This document shows positions 49,150-58,994 of a stretch of DNA of 64,000 bases, piece by piece. A program made the translations under genes and the position numbers. Numbering within the stretch: position 1 is the first letter of the stretch; each line of letters opens with the position of its first letter. Where the stretch lies: positions 1 through 64,000 of the forward strand of contig JAADGF010000109.1 in the NCBI GenBank assembly GCA_013152545.1, read 5' to 3'. The DNA comes from Gammaproteobacteria bacterium (GTDB lineage Bacteria; Pseudomonadota; Gammaproteobacteria; SZUA-152). The notes beneath the pieces are model-generated. The model worked only from the letters and a program-made list of their open reading frames with translations, was not told where the DNA came from and searched no databases.

Positions 49150-49481
49150 CGACCCGTCATACTATCTCAATCGCCAGGTAAAACAAAACCCACACAATAC
49201 CCGATGGAAGCTTTATTTTTTGCTAAGCGCTTGATTGAGTAATCTTTTTCTTATAATAGCTCAATATTTTCACTTTCGTTGACGGAGCAAACAATCTATC
49301 ATTGAACTCTCAAGAAAAATGGGACTCAGCAGTATATCCCGATCACCAAAAGACTGACACTCAATCAGGACTCCAGGAAAGCCCTTCCAGCTTTATAGAT
49401 GGTTGGGAAAACGGCGCTGAATACAGGGGCCGGAAACCTGTTTGCATTTGTAATCCAACGTTAATTAAGGATAAAAAAAGT

Positions 49482-50072
49482 ATGAGAACATTCAAAAAAC
49501 TCGTTATTGTAGCCAGTTCTATTTTCCTGTTGTGGTCACAAACAACGTTTGCTGAAAACAATTTTCCAAAAGTGAAGCTGCAAACCAATCTGGGCGATAT
49601 TGTCATCGAATTAAACAGTGAAAAAGCGCCGAAATCAGTGGAAAACTTTCTTACCTATACCAAAGACGGGTTTTACAACAATACGATCTTCCATCGTGTA
49701 ATTGATGGTTTTATGGCACAAGGCGGCGGCTTTACCGAAGATATGCAACGCAAAGGCACCCGCGCGCCGATACAAAATGAAGCCAACAACGGTTTAAAAA
49801 ACGACCGTGGTACGGTGGCCATGGCGCGCACCAATGCCCCCCATTCCGCTACCGCACAATTTTTTATTAACCTCGTTAACAATGATTTCTTGAACTACCG
49901 CTCACCCGATGCCAGAGGTTGGGGTTATACCGTCTTTGGTAAAGTGATACAAGGAATGGAAGTAGTTGATAAAATACGCAAAATCCCTACTGGTGCGTCT
50001 GGCCCGTTCCGCAGTGACGTCCCCCAATCCCCGGTGATAATCGAATCCGTCACGCTTTTGGAGGCACAATAG
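49482..50072 (+). CDS. ppiA: Periplasmic peptidyl-prolyl cis-trans isomerase (cyclophilin)
   Basis: 196 residues from the ATG at 49482 ([24 protein letters not shown] signal peptide). The longer frame from 49302 adds 60 residues ahead of the signal peptide and is rejected. Cyclophilin domain with [41 protein letters not shown] and [19 protein letters not shown]. Catalytic Arg is in FHRV. It folds proteins in the periplasm. Followed by the cytoplasmic paralogue ppiB. Confidence 0.93.
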   Translation: MRTFKKLVIVASSIFLLWSQTTFAENNFPKVKLQTNLGDIVIELNSEKAPKSVENFLTYTKDGFYNNTIFHRVIDGFMAQGGGFTEDMQRKGTRAPIQNEANNGLKNDRGTVAMARTNAPHSATAQFFINLVNNDFLNYRSPDARGWGYTVFGKVIQGMEVVDKIRKIPTGASGPFRSDVPQSPVIIESVTLLEAQ

Positions 50073-50241
50073 AGATACAACAATAGCGAGAACAATAACT
50101 CTGGCAATCATTACTGTAAATAAACCCAGTTTTGACGCCAACTTCATTTCATTATTACATATAAATAACTACAATAATTTCAATATTTATAATAAGCTGC
50201 GATAGCGCACGATGAAATTATTAAAAACGGGAATTTCCACA

Positions 50242-50739
50242 ATGATAAAAATGCAAACAAATAAAGGCATGATTGAATTAGAACTGGATCATAAAGCAGC
50301 GCCTAAAACAGCGGCAAACTTTGAGCAATATGCCAACGATGGATTCTACAACGGCACCTTGTTTCATCGAGTTATCAGCACCTTTATGATTCAAGGAGGT
50401 GGCATGGAAAGCGGTATGTCGCAAAAAACACCGGGCGCCCCCATTGAAAATGAGGCCAACAACGGTTTAAAAAATGACATCGGCACCATTGCGATGGCAA
50501 GAACAGGGGATCCGCATTCCGCAACCGCTCAATTTTTTATCAATGTCGCCAATAATGACTCTCTAAATTTCACTGCACCCACCGCACAGGGCTGGGGTTA
50601 TTGTGTGTTTGGTAAAGTGGTGAATGGAATGGATGTGGTTAATGAAATTAAAGCACAACCCACCACCAACGCGGCGGGACATCAAGATGTACCCGTTGAC
50701 GATATCGTAATAGAAAGCGTGGAAGTGGTCGTTGATTAA
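50242..50739 (+). CDS. ppiB: Cytoplasmic peptidyl-prolyl cis-trans isomerase (cyclophilin B)
   Basis: About 165 residues, signal-less paralogue of the preceding gene: [39 protein letters not shown] and [15 protein letters not shown]. An ATG at 50212 is also in frame (10 more residues), but [16 protein letters not shown] at 50242 fits the family start. The order ppiB-lpxH is common in gammaproteobacteria. Confidence 0.93.
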   Translation: MIKMQTNKGMIELELDHKAAPKTAANFEQYANDGFYNGTLFHRVISTFMIQGGGMESGMSQKTPGAPIENEANNGLKNDIGTIAMARTGDPHSATAQFFINVANNDSLNFTAPTAQGWGYCVFGKVVNGMDVVNEIKAQPTTNAAGHQDVPVDDIVIESVEVVVD

Positions 50740-50770
50740 TTAAACATTCAAACATCCCGATGTAAGCACC

Positions 50771-51502
50771 ATGAGTACGCTTTTTATTTCGGATTTACAT
50801 TTATCCGCTGACCACCCTGACACAATCGAACGATTCCTTGAGTTCATGTCACTCGTCGCTTGTCATTCGAGCACCTTGTATATATTAGGTGACTTGTTTG
50901 AAGTATGGGTTGGTGACGATCACATTGACTCAGAATTAATTCCGGTGATCAGTGCGTTGAGGAAATACACTAAAAATGGCAATCAGCTATTTGTTATGCA
51001 TGGCAATCGGGACTTTTTGCTGGGACCACAGTTTGAAAAATTAACAGGATGCATCATTCTATCTGACCCGCATGTGATAAAATTAAACGGTATAAAAACA
51101 GCCCTGTCGCACGGGGATATGTTCTGCACTGACGATATCGACTATCAAGTGTTTAAATCCAAAGTGCGCACCCCCGAATGGCAACAGATGTTTCTTGCTC
51201 AGCCTATTGAAAAACGCACGGAGTATGCATTCTCCGTGCGAAATAAAAGTAAAACCGACACGAACATCAAACCCCCGGAAATCATGGATGTAAATCAGTC
51301 CAGTATTAATCAACAACTACGGGCATTATCAGTGACTCAATTGATTCATGGTCATACCCACCGACTCAACACACATCAATTTACACTCGATAACCAAGTG
51401 ATGGTTCGTTATGTATTAGGTGACTGGCACAAATGCGGCAGTGTATTGGTATGCAGCAACAACGGTTGTTCATTGCGCATACTGGAATCAGGCATAGTAT
51501 AA
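50771..51502 (+). CDS. lpxH: UDP-2,3-diacylglucosamine hydrolase
   Basis: 243 residues, dimanganese phosphoesterase of lipid A synthesis. Metal motifs DLHLSAD, GDLFEVWVGDD, HGNRDFLLG, LSHGD and HGHTHRLN are all present. It makes lipid X at the inner-membrane surface. 31 bases after ppiB, probably in one transcript with it. Confidence 0.96.
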   Translation: MSTLFISDLHLSADHPDTIERFLEFMSLVACHSSTLYILGDLFEVWVGDDHIDSELIPVISALRKYTKNGNQLFVMHGNRDFLLGPQFEKLTGCIILSDPHVIKLNGIKTALSHGDMFCTDDIDYQVFKSKVRTPEWQQMFLAQPIEKRTEYAFSVRNKSKTDTNIKPPEIMDVNQSSINQQLRALSVTQLIHGHTHRLNTHQFTLDNQVMVRYVLGDWHKCGSVLVCSNNGCSLRILESGIV

Positions 51503-51539
51503 TCTTTGGAGCCCGCCTTATACCGCTACAGCAGCACGT

Positions 51540-52361
51540 TTAACCACTGACTGAATATTGGCGATACTCCGATGGAAGCTGAAGCCTTTCAAGCTTCATC
51601 TTAAAACCTTCCGCGTAGTCGACCATAAATTTTAAAAAACCTCGCTGGTCCCACTCGCGTAATGGCACTCCATGCTCTAGGTGCTTGGTGGAGTAAAATA
51701 TATTCAATGCCAAACCGCAAGCATCATGGGTATCGGCCGGCATACGGCTCAATGACGAGGCATGCTCACCCGCTAATACCGTACGAAACTCTTTAAACGC
51801 ACCAATAACTTCCGGTAAAAATGAGCTTTCCATGGTTACCGCATCGTAACAACGCTTGCCATTGACATCATAGCGATAATGCGTGGCTTTACCTCCATTG
51901 ACTTTTGGTATTGCTGAACTCGGTTGTGATTCTTCTGTATAGTTAATTTCAATGGGGGGCTGCACAGTTATTGCTTTAGCTGCGATGACAAAAATACTTT
52001 TTTCACCGGAATTAACCGTATAAATTTTCTGTTCTTTACGGTTAAATAATAAAAAATCTTCTGGTACACGAGTGTCATCCATATACACATAATTATCGCT
52101 AACAAATACACGGCTACGGAATAACGGACCACCTGCCTCACGCTCTGAATACACCATCAATACACCCACTTCACGGTCTTCTGCCTTATTCGATGCATTG
52201 CTGTTAGCCCCTGTACTTTGACAAGCGGCCAGCACCACACTACTGAATAGTATCAGCAATAGTCTGATAACATTGCTATGAAAAAAATGCTGATAAAAAA
52301 AATTGTTTTGAGATAAAAAAGTACCCACCCTTAATATTTTTGTACATTTTTGATACATCAC
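51540..52361 (-). CDS. Putative lipoprotein of unknown function
   Basis: 273 residues. An N-terminal hydrophobic segment (about 31-45) ends in the lipobox LAAC (Cys about 46), preceded by an unusually long n-region, so a start further inside is possible. However, the ATG overlaps the stop of the upstream gene by four bases, which suggests translational coupling. The mature part is beta-like with few motifs. The family was not recognised. Confidence 0.65.
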   Translation of the reverse strand: MMYQKCTKILRVGTFLSQNNFFYQHFFHSNVIRLLLILFSSVVLAACQSTGANSNASNKAEDREVGVLMVYSEREAGGPLFRSRVFVSDNYVYMDDTRVPEDFLLFNRKEQKIYTVNSGEKSIFVIAAKAITVQPPIEINYTEESQPSSAIPKVNGGKATHYRYDVNGKRCYDAVTMESSFLPEVIGAFKEFRTVLAGEHASSLSRMPADTHDACGLALNIFYSTKHLEHGVPLREWDQRGFLKFMVDYAEGFKMKLERLQLPSEYRQYSVSG

Positions 52362-53173
52362 GCCAATCCCTCTAAATAATTAAGTTCCGCTTCGGTAAAA
52401 CCGGCTTGTAATCGTGCTTTTCGATGCAATGGTAGTTTAACTGTGCCACTACTGTATTGATGCAGAAGTTTTTCAAAGGTCGCTTGCCGTGGCAAACCAT
52501 ATTGATCACAACAATAATGAAACCAACGGGTACCTATTTCAACATGCCCCACTTCTTCGTCTAATATTATGTTTAATATGCTTACAACACGTACATCACC
52601 TGCGGATTTAAAACGCTCAATAATACTCGGTGTCGCATCCAAACCTCTGGCTTCCATAACACGGGGGACCAAAGCCATGCGCGTCAATGCATTTTCCGAT
52701 GTTTTCAATGCCATTTCCCAAAGCCCATTATGAGCATCAAAATCGCCGTAATCATAGCCCATTGACAGTAAGTGGTCTCGCAACAAACAAAAGTGACGAC
52801 TTTCTTCCGACGCCACCCGCAACCATTCACCATAATACGCGTCCGGCAGGTTGCGAAAACGATAAACCGCATCCAGGGCCAAATTTATGGCGTTAAACTC
52901 AATATGGGTGATGGCATGGATTAATGCTAACCGCCCTATTTCACTGTGCATGCCACGACGGGGTAATTTTCGAGGGTGCACTAGTCGCGGTCGACTGGGC
53001 TTGCCCGGAACCTTGATGAGCCGTGGTTCGCTATATTGCTCCAAGCTCAACTCGCCACGATGCCATTGCCCCAGCAAAATATTTGTTTCATGGACTTTCT
53101 CTTCAGGGTCGCATAGCGCTATACAGTAATACGCCCTGTCGTACAAATTTTCCATCATCCCGTCATCGTCCAC
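52358..53173 (-). CDS. Ferritin-like DUF455 protein
   Basis: 271 residues. Helical di-iron-like pattern with HAITHIEFNAINLALDA, ASEESRHFCLLRDHL and ILDEEVGHVEIGTRWFHY. The ExxH and EExxHxxxG elements are likely metal ligands, as in ferritin-like oxygenases such as MiaE. The DUF455 assignment is from recalled family features. The reaction is unknown. Overlaps the lipoprotein gene by four bases. Confidence 0.8.
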   Translation of the reverse strand: MDDDGMMENLYDRAYYCIALCDPEEKVHETNILLGQWHRGELSLEQYSEPRLIKVPGKPSRPRLVHPRKLPRRGMHSEIGRLALIHAITHIEFNAINLALDAVYRFRNLPDAYYGEWLRVASEESRHFCLLRDHLLSMGYDYGDFDAHNGLWEMALKTSENALTRMALVPRVMEARGLDATPSIIERFKSAGDVRVVSILNIILDEEVGHVEIGTRWFHYCCDQYGLPRQATFEKLLHQYSSGTVKLPLHRKARLQAGFTEAELNYLEGLA

Positions 53174-53565
53174 AAAACAGGGGGCTATTATCGATATATC
53201 TTATGGACTTCGTCAAGACATGCATACCTCTAAACTCAACATATCGATTAAACTTACTTTGAACATCGAATACACCTAATTTACCAAACTTTTTCGAACA
53301 TTTTGGACTTGCCTAACGCAGCTATTGCTGGCGCCGCTAAACAATATGCTTCCGTCTAAAATAACCGTAAAAGCCTCGAATCTTAAGCCTTACTCCGTTC
53401 TCACTACCATTTAACCTAACACATCAGTTGAATCGTCGCGAGAGCGACTAAAGCGCTGAAGGTAAAAGACTTATTGGGGTTATTTTGGACACAGCAATTA
53501 TACCGCTTATGAAAGCAAGTGGAGACAACCCAGCAGGACTTCCGATCCTCGGACAGTCTCTCCCC
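53174..53565. other. Intergenic region with a truncated MITE
   Basis: Holds the TTTAACCTAACACATC-family element (53410-53490) and a CTCGGACAG end (53548-53556), immediately before the amrS stop codon. The remainder has no supported feature. Confidence 0.5.
53410..53556. repeat. Truncated MITE copy D with adjoining CTCGGACAG end
   Basis: 53410-53490 matches the left half of copies B and C (TTTAACCTAACACATCAGTT, GTCGCGAGAGCGACTA, GCTGAAGGTAAAAGACTTAT). After that the similarity is lost. About 60 bases on comes CTCGGACAG (53548-53556), the end of the outer element seen at 48518-48867. So the same nested pair may have inserted here and decayed. Confidence 0.65.
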
Positions 53566-54672
53566 CTAATCAATGGATGAATAACGATTAATATTGAGCG
53601 GTAATCGCTTATCACCCCATTCTCCCGGCTGAGCATCAAAGATACCCACACAACGGTTACCACAAACAGAACAGAGTCCATCCGGCGTTAAATTCCAATC
53701 GGTCAAAACATACCAGTCTCGACCAATGAGCTTGTTCTGACACTGCACACAATACGTACTGCTGGCACTTTCTTCATGCACATTTCCGACATAGACATGA
53801 TACAAGCCCGTATCCATTGCAATTTTACGCGCCCGCAACAATGTATTGACTGGTGTAGCCGATTTGTCTCTCATTTTCCAATCAGGATGAAATGCGGTAA
53901 AGTGCAAAGGGATATCTGCACCTAAATTCTCGTATATCCATTGAGACAAGGCCATTAACTCCGTGTCCGAATCATTTTCACCCGGTATTAACAAAGTGGT
54001 AATTTCAAGCCAGGTGTTAGTTTCATGCTTAATATATAACAAAGTATCTAAAACGGGTTGCAAATGCGCGCCCGTCAGTTTGTAATAGAATTTTTCAGTA
54101 AATGCCTTAAGATCAACATTGGCAGCATCCATGTATTGAAAGAATTTTTTACGTGGTGCTTCACAAATATAACCCGCCGTAACAGCCACAGAGCGCACTC
54201 CCACATCACGGCACGCCTGCGCCACATCAATAGCGTACTCCATAAAGATCAATGGGTCATTATAAGTGTAAGCCACACAGCGGCAACCACATGCCTTGGC
54301 CGCAAATGCCAACTGTTGCGGCGTTGCCCGATCAGCCAGTGTATTCATCTCCCACGACTTACTCATGTCCCAGTTCTGGCAAAATTTGCAGGCCAGATTA
54401 CAACCAGCTGTACCAAAAGAAAGCACAGGGGTTCCGGGTAAAAAATGGTTTAAGGGTTTTTTCTCAATAGGGTCTACACAAAAACCACTGGAACGACCGT
54501 AGGTAGTCAATACAATTTCATCGCCCTGTCTGGCACGCACAAAGCAAAGCCCTCGCTGATCTTCATGCAACTTACAAGCCCTCGGACATAAGTCACACTG
54601 AACCCTACCATCGTGTAATTTATGCCAGTAGCGGGTCGGGACGACACTATTCTCTATCGTCAAAGGATGCAT
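53566..54672 (-). CDS. amrS: AmmeMemoRadiSam-type radical SAM enzyme
   Basis: 368 residues. The radical SAM motif is GCNLACKFCQNWDMSKS. A Cys-rich N-terminus (CDLCPRACKLHEDQRGLC) and C-terminal zinc-like CVQCQ / CSVCGNRC pairs are the architecture of AmrS (PflA-like). AmrS usually forms a cluster with AmrA (AMMECR1) and AmrB (Memo), neither of which is in view. The substrate is unknown. Start ATG at 54672. Confidence 0.88.
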   Translation of the reverse strand: MHPLTIENSVVPTRYWHKLHDGRVQCDLCPRACKLHEDQRGLCFVRARQGDEIVLTTYGRSSGFCVDPIEKKPLNHFLPGTPVLSFGTAGCNLACKFCQNWDMSKSWEMNTLADRATPQQLAFAAKACGCRCVAYTYNDPLIFMEYAIDVAQACRDVGVRSVAVTAGYICEAPRKKFFQYMDAANVDLKAFTEKFYYKLTGAHLQPVLDTLLYIKHETNTWLEITTLLIPGENDSDTELMALSQWIYENLGADIPLHFTAFHPDWKMRDKSATPVNTLLRARKIAMDTGLYHVYVGNVHEESASSTYCVQCQNKLIGRDWYVLTDWNLTPDGLCSVCGNRCVGIFDAQPGEWGDKRLPLNINRYSSID

Positions 54673-55725
54673 GTGTTAAATTATATGATGAAATAATCCG
54701 GTATTTATTGACATAGCTAAATTAAATGCGCATCAATTTACACGAACACTTTAGACTCGTATACTAAAAGTATTTTAAAATTTTTCGTTTAATTTACACT
54801 ATTGCTTACACCATTTACATTTAAAACACATAAAGCACCTCCGCTACTGGCACCCCCTACGGCTAATGTTTCTGCAATATTGCCACTAAACGTACTATTC
54901 GCAATTTCATAATTACCGTCTGTCACGCTTATCGCACCACCACATGCATTTAGGAATTCACCCGTTCCATCGTTTTGTACCCTATTTCTTATAAATGTGG
55001 AGCCAACTATGTTGGTAACAGACAGTGAACTGCGTAACTTATTCAGTACTTATTCAGTTTTATTGCGCCTCCCTCAAAGGCCAACTGATTTGCATTAAAT
55101 TGACTGTCCGAGATCAAATCGAGATCGCCACTGGCACCCGCATCTCATTAGAATTGAATATGATAGCAAGTTATGCAATAAAGGAAGTTAATATCTAAAA
55201 TCGAGTTACAAGCCTATGCTTCAACAATCAAAATGAGTCCGCAGCCGTGACGATTGGAAAGATAAAAAACCGTCCAACGAGCAAATGAAACTAGAGAGTT
55301 AAAGAAAACCAAACGGCGACTCAAAATACACAATAGCGCCAAACACCGAGGGCGTGCCTAAATCATACAAACCCTAATAAAAATATCCCGACCAACCAGA
55401 TCTCTAAAAAAACAAGAAACTTCAGCTAAATATTTACACTCAAAGCAATTCCTTGTCACGAATTTTGCATAGTTCATATTTGCATCAATATTTTTAATCG
55501 CTTCGAGTACGATATCCACCGCTTGCGGCAAAATTTTTTATTGGCACTCAACGCTGAACTAACCGGTATAAATAAGCGTGAAATAATTTCAGACCATGAA
55601 GCGATTAAGGCTTTATAAAATCTTAATTCTAAATTAATCAACTCAACCACGAATCAACCAATTATGGTGGATTTACCAAACCGTCATTTCACGAGCACTA
55701 CAATTCTGCCGGAATCATTGAGAAT
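54673..55725. other. Region with a decayed beta-helix protein gene
   Basis: About 1 kb between amrS and the CHASE2 gene. 54789-55150 holds a broken beta-helix fragment on the minus strand. 55200-55700 is AT-rich without recognised features apart from the promoter region of the sensor gene. Confidence 0.5.
54789..55150 (-). pseudogene. Remnant of a polymorphic-repeat (beta-helix) surface protein
   Basis: On the minus strand, 55025 to 54789 reads NIVGSTFIRNRVQ, ACGGAISV, IANSTFSGNIAE, SSGGALCVLNVNG and a stop. Just upstream in another frame is SDSQFNANQLAFEGGAIKL. The GGA(I/L) and (S)TFxxN repeats are those of Chlamydia-type polymorphic outer-membrane repeats. Frame breaks and missing ends show it is a dead fragment. 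Confidence 0.65.
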
Positions 55726-58434
55726 ATGCGTTTATTGGAATATCGATATCCTGCGGTAGAAATTGCACTTTTTGTGATACTGGCTATTTGGGTACTGCGC
55801 ACTAGTGGTGTTTTAGAAATACCCTCTGGCCTGACCTATGACTTAATGGTACGACACAATTTAGCACCGCACACCGTATCAAAACAAATATTGCTCGTAC
55901 GAGCCGATTATGAAGAGCGTAATGCAAGCAACGGATATTGGCTGAGGTTGCTCGACACATTAGAATTAATGCAAGCCAAGCAGATTCTGTTTACATTCAT
56001 TCCTGGGAATGCAACATCAGCATTTTTTGAATCCGCACAACGCTACGGCAATGTCATACTGGGCCGTGCCGTTATTGAAGACCAGGAAAACCCCGGACGC
56101 CGCATTCTTGAACCTATTCCAGAGGAACTGGCACAATCATCGATTCCGTTGGGTATTGTTGACCAACCTCCATCCAGTTACGGCATACATAGAGAACAGT
56201 ATGCAAACATCCAAATAGCCGGACAGCATTACCCAACCCTGGAAATTGTAGCGGTTAACACCGCGCTGGCCACCCCTCTCCTTCCTACCGAAAATTATCT
56301 TATTAATTTCCTCGCGGACGAAAACACGACGCCAGTGGTCACAAGCAAACGAGTAATGAGCGGAGGACTAATTCCCGACTTGGTACAAGACAAACATGTG
56401 GTGATTGGTTTTAGCAACAGCGCTTTTTTACCTGGCATCCACACTCCTATAACAGGGGGGAAAGCTAGAATTCCACTACTGACCTTCCAAGGCTACGCTT
56501 TGGAAACGCTGCTGACACAACAAATGCTTTATAAGTTAGCCTCTAAGTATTGTCTGGTAATACTGCTGGCAATCGTCTTGCTCAGCATTTTCATTTACCA
56601 GTCAACATCATTAAAACTGGCAACCTGGATATCCTTTAGTTTGGCAACAATTTACCTGTTAATAAGCTGGTTAATGCTGTCTTATTCACTGCTTGTGTTA
56701 CCTATAGTTGAAATGCTATTGGCACAACTGGCCATGTTCTTTCTGATATTTCGTTTTAAATCTATTTTAGAAGAGCAAGAACTCACCCAAATGCTACTGG
56801 AAAATAGTGCAAAACAACAAAATCGAATCGCACAACCCAGCTTCTACAATTCACCTGAACACTGGTCGCAGATTATTAATCTAATCAACCAAACCTTTGA
56901 CTTGGATCGCGTTATTTTCCTAGAACGCATTGAAGGCGATCATCGCGTGCGGGAAATAAAAGCGTTGAATTGTTCTCTTGATGCTATTAGCGAACGGCGT
57001 CGCGATTATGAACGCGCACCGTATAGCACTGCCATTGCCGAAAATGGACCGATTCAATTAAATAGCGAATATTTCACCCAAGTGTCCTCAGACGAACAGC
57101 AATATATGGTGCCATTAATATTTGCCGGGGAAATACTGGGATTTTGGGCGTTTACCATAACCCCCGAAAAACTTGCCACTATGCCTTTATTTTCTGCCCG
57201 GATAAAAGATTATGGTGTTCAAATTGGCGAGCTGCTGTATCACCGAAAACAGTGGATGAAACAGAAAAAATCGCAAACAAAATTATTCTCACAGTATATC
57301 AACCTGGAAACTGATAGCACCACATACAAAACATTGCATCGATCGCAGGAAATTACAAACCGGCGTTTTACATTATTGGAAAATGTCTTTAATGGACAAA
57401 GCACAGCAACCATTTTATACAACCTGTTTGGCGGGCTGGTACAAATGAACCAGACGATGTCAACGATCCTACAACATGCCAATTTACCGGCATATGAAAT
57501 GACTGCACTGGACCTAATAACCGCTGTAACTGAAATGGACCTAGCCCAAGCCCGTCATACCATGCGCTATGTTGTACTGGAACAAGGCAATATCAATGTA
57601 CCGACATCGGTAAACGGCGTTAATAACGAAACACTTTTATTAAATATCCGCCCATTAGCTCAGAATGAGGCCGATGATAGCACTTCACCAAACCCATTCA
57701 GCCTCCTTGGCATACTTTTTGAATTTATCAATATATCAGAACTGAAGAAACTGTACATCTTAAAGGATCGGTTAATTGAGCGGCTCAACATACAACTCCG
57801 AAATGATATGGAGAGCATGATCGTCGCCGCTGACATTTTACAAAGTGATAATGTATCCGGTCAAAAACGGCGCCGGGTACTGAGTATTATTCAAGACAAA
57901 GTGACTCAAGCGGTGGACGTACTGCAAGAGGCACAGCAACATTTAGATATTAATGTTCAGGAATTATTATTAGAACGCTACCCTCTGGAGGCAAAACCAC
58001 CACTATTAACAGCCATTACCGCCGTAACGGAAAAAGCGTCACGCCGCCATGTTGAGGTACAACCAGATACATCTGCCTTGGTTGGCCTGGTATTCGCCGA
58101 ACCAAATACGCTTATTAGCGTTCTTAAATCCATTCTGGATGTTTTAATTGAGGACGCCTCCGAAAACAGCACCATTAAAATTCGTTTGCAGCAAACTGAC
58201 CAAACCAATACCTTCCAACATTCAGTCATTTTTTTATTTGAAAATACGGGCTTTGGAATTCCAGAAGAGAGACTTAACAATTATTTATATGGCGAAATGA
58301 GTTCCTCCACAGAGCTGTTTCAACAACTGCGTAACTCCGTACATATCGTACAAGACTGGGGTGGCAACCTTGAAGCACATAGCGATGTCGGTGTTGGGAT
58401 GCGCTTTAACTTAAAGCTTAAAGGATTTTTATGA
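55726..58434 (+). CDS. CHASE2-domain sensor with degenerate histidine-kinase module
   Basis: 902 residues. Extracytoplasmic CHASE2-like domain (about 25-265) behind a first membrane segment. Three membrane helices follow (about 273-345), then a GAF-like domain (about 375-500), a PAS-like region (about 550-670) and a DHp/ATPase-like end (about 679-900). The usual phospho-acceptor His is not seen: the segment reads RLNIQLRNDMESMIVAADIL where an SHDLRTPL-like motif is expected. In the ATPase part the N-box is poor (LKSILDVLIEDASENS) and the G1 box reads ENTGFGIPEERL without the Asp. It may be a pseudokinase or need a partner. It overlaps the receiver gene by four bases. Confidence 0.8.
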   Translation: MRLLEYRYPAVEIALFVILAIWVLRTSGVLEIPSGLTYDLMVRHNLAPHTVSKQILLVRADYEERNASNGYWLRLLDTLELMQAKQILFTFIPGNATSAFFESAQRYGNVILGRAVIEDQENPGRRILEPIPEELAQSSIPLGIVDQPPSSYGIHREQYANIQIAGQHYPTLEIVAVNTALATPLLPTENYLINFLADENTTPVVTSKRVMSGGLIPDLVQDKHVVIGFSNSAFLPGIHTPITGGKARIPLLTFQGYALETLLTQQMLYKLASKYCLVILLAIVLLSIFIYQSTSLKLATWISFSLATIYLLISWLMLSYSLLVLPIVEMLLAQLAMFFLIFRFKSILEEQELTQMLLENSAKQQNRIAQPSFYNSPEHWSQIINLINQTFDLDRVIFLERIEGDHRVREIKALNCSLDAISERRRDYERAPYSTAIAENGPIQLNSEYFTQVSSDEQQYMVPLIFAGEILGFWAFTITPEKLATMPLFSARIKDYGVQIGELLYHRKQWMKQKKSQTKLFSQYINLETDSTTYKTLHRSQEITNRRFTLLENVFNGQSTATILYNLFGGLVQMNQTMSTILQHANLPAYEMTALDLITAVTEMDLAQARHTMRYVVLEQGNINVPTSVNGVNNETLLLNIRPLAQNEADDSTSPNPFSLLGILFEFINISELKKLYILKDRLIERLNIQLRNDMESMIVAADILQSDNVSGQKRRRVLSIIQDKVTQAVDVLQEAQQHLDINVQELLLERYPLEAKPPLLTAITAVTEKASRRHVEVQPDTSALVGLVFAEPNTLISVLKSILDVLIEDASENSTIKIRLQQTDQTNTFQHSVIFLFENTGFGIPEERLNNYLYGEMSSSTELFQQLRNSVHIVQDWGGNLEAHSDVGVGMRFNLKLKGFL

Positions 58435-58802
58435 CTGAAACAGAAAAACGTATTTTACTGACAGACGATGACCCTTTACTGCAAGAGTTGTTGGAAATAT
58501 TTTTAGAAGCGAATGGCTATATATTATATACCGCACAAAATGGAAAACAAGCGACTGATGCAGTAAAAGAACAACAATTTGACTTAATTATTTTGGACTT
58601 GATGATGCCAGTAATGGATGGTCAACAGTTCCTACACTGGTTACGAGAAGAGCATAACTCAACCATTCCGGTTATGGTATTAACAGCAATGCAAGGCCAA
58701 AACATCGAACAAGATTTACTGGCCGCCGGAGCAAATGCGGTTACTTTCAAACCATTATCGACAAATTTATTGATGGAGTCAGTTAACAAATTACTCAGCT
58801 AG
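58431..58802 (+). CDS. Single-domain response regulator (CheY-like receiver)
   Basis: 123 residues of receiver domain only. The acidic pair is in LTDDDP (residues 12-14), the phospho-acceptor is Asp56 in LIILDLMMPVMDG, Thr85 is in VLTAMQ and Lys107 is in FKP, so all key residues are present. No output domain. Translationally coupled to the CHASE2 protein (ATGA overlap), so it is probably its partner, and it may control the envelope genes that follow. Confidence 0.92.
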   Translation: MTETEKRILLTDDDPLLQELLEIFLEANGYILYTAQNGKQATDAVKEQQFDLIILDLMMPVMDGQQFLHWLREEHNSTIPVMVLTAMQGQNIEQDLLAAGANAVTFKPLSTNLLMESVNKLLS

Positions 58803-58994
58803 TATTGAGGATTAAATATAATAAACAGTCAGTTTTTTGTGAAAAATATCAATCCTTGATCGCTTATTTTTTCGATGCATAAATAGTGAATTGGTGATGA
58901 GGAAATTTTTAGCATTAGCGAACATAATGAACGATTGCTCGGACTTTTATGCTCCAGCATTTTTTTGTCACGACACTGAGTTAGGATAATTCCT
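58803..58994. other. Short intergenic region
   Basis: 192 bases between the receiver gene and the CapC-like gene. No strong hairpin was noted, so one transcript is possible. Confidence 0.3.

Larger units (their letters stand above)
48415..49481. other. MITE cluster between cysS and ppiA
   Basis: About 1 kb free of genes and largely filled by three foldback elements, one nested within another (48518-48867 with 48579-48760 inside, and 48878-49149). The divergent cysS and ppiA promoters lie at its two ends. Confidence 0.6.

Noticed and set aside
49302-49481. 60-codon N-terminal extension of ppiA
   Set aside because: It would put residues ahead of a clear signal peptide. The internal ATG at 49482 fits the family.
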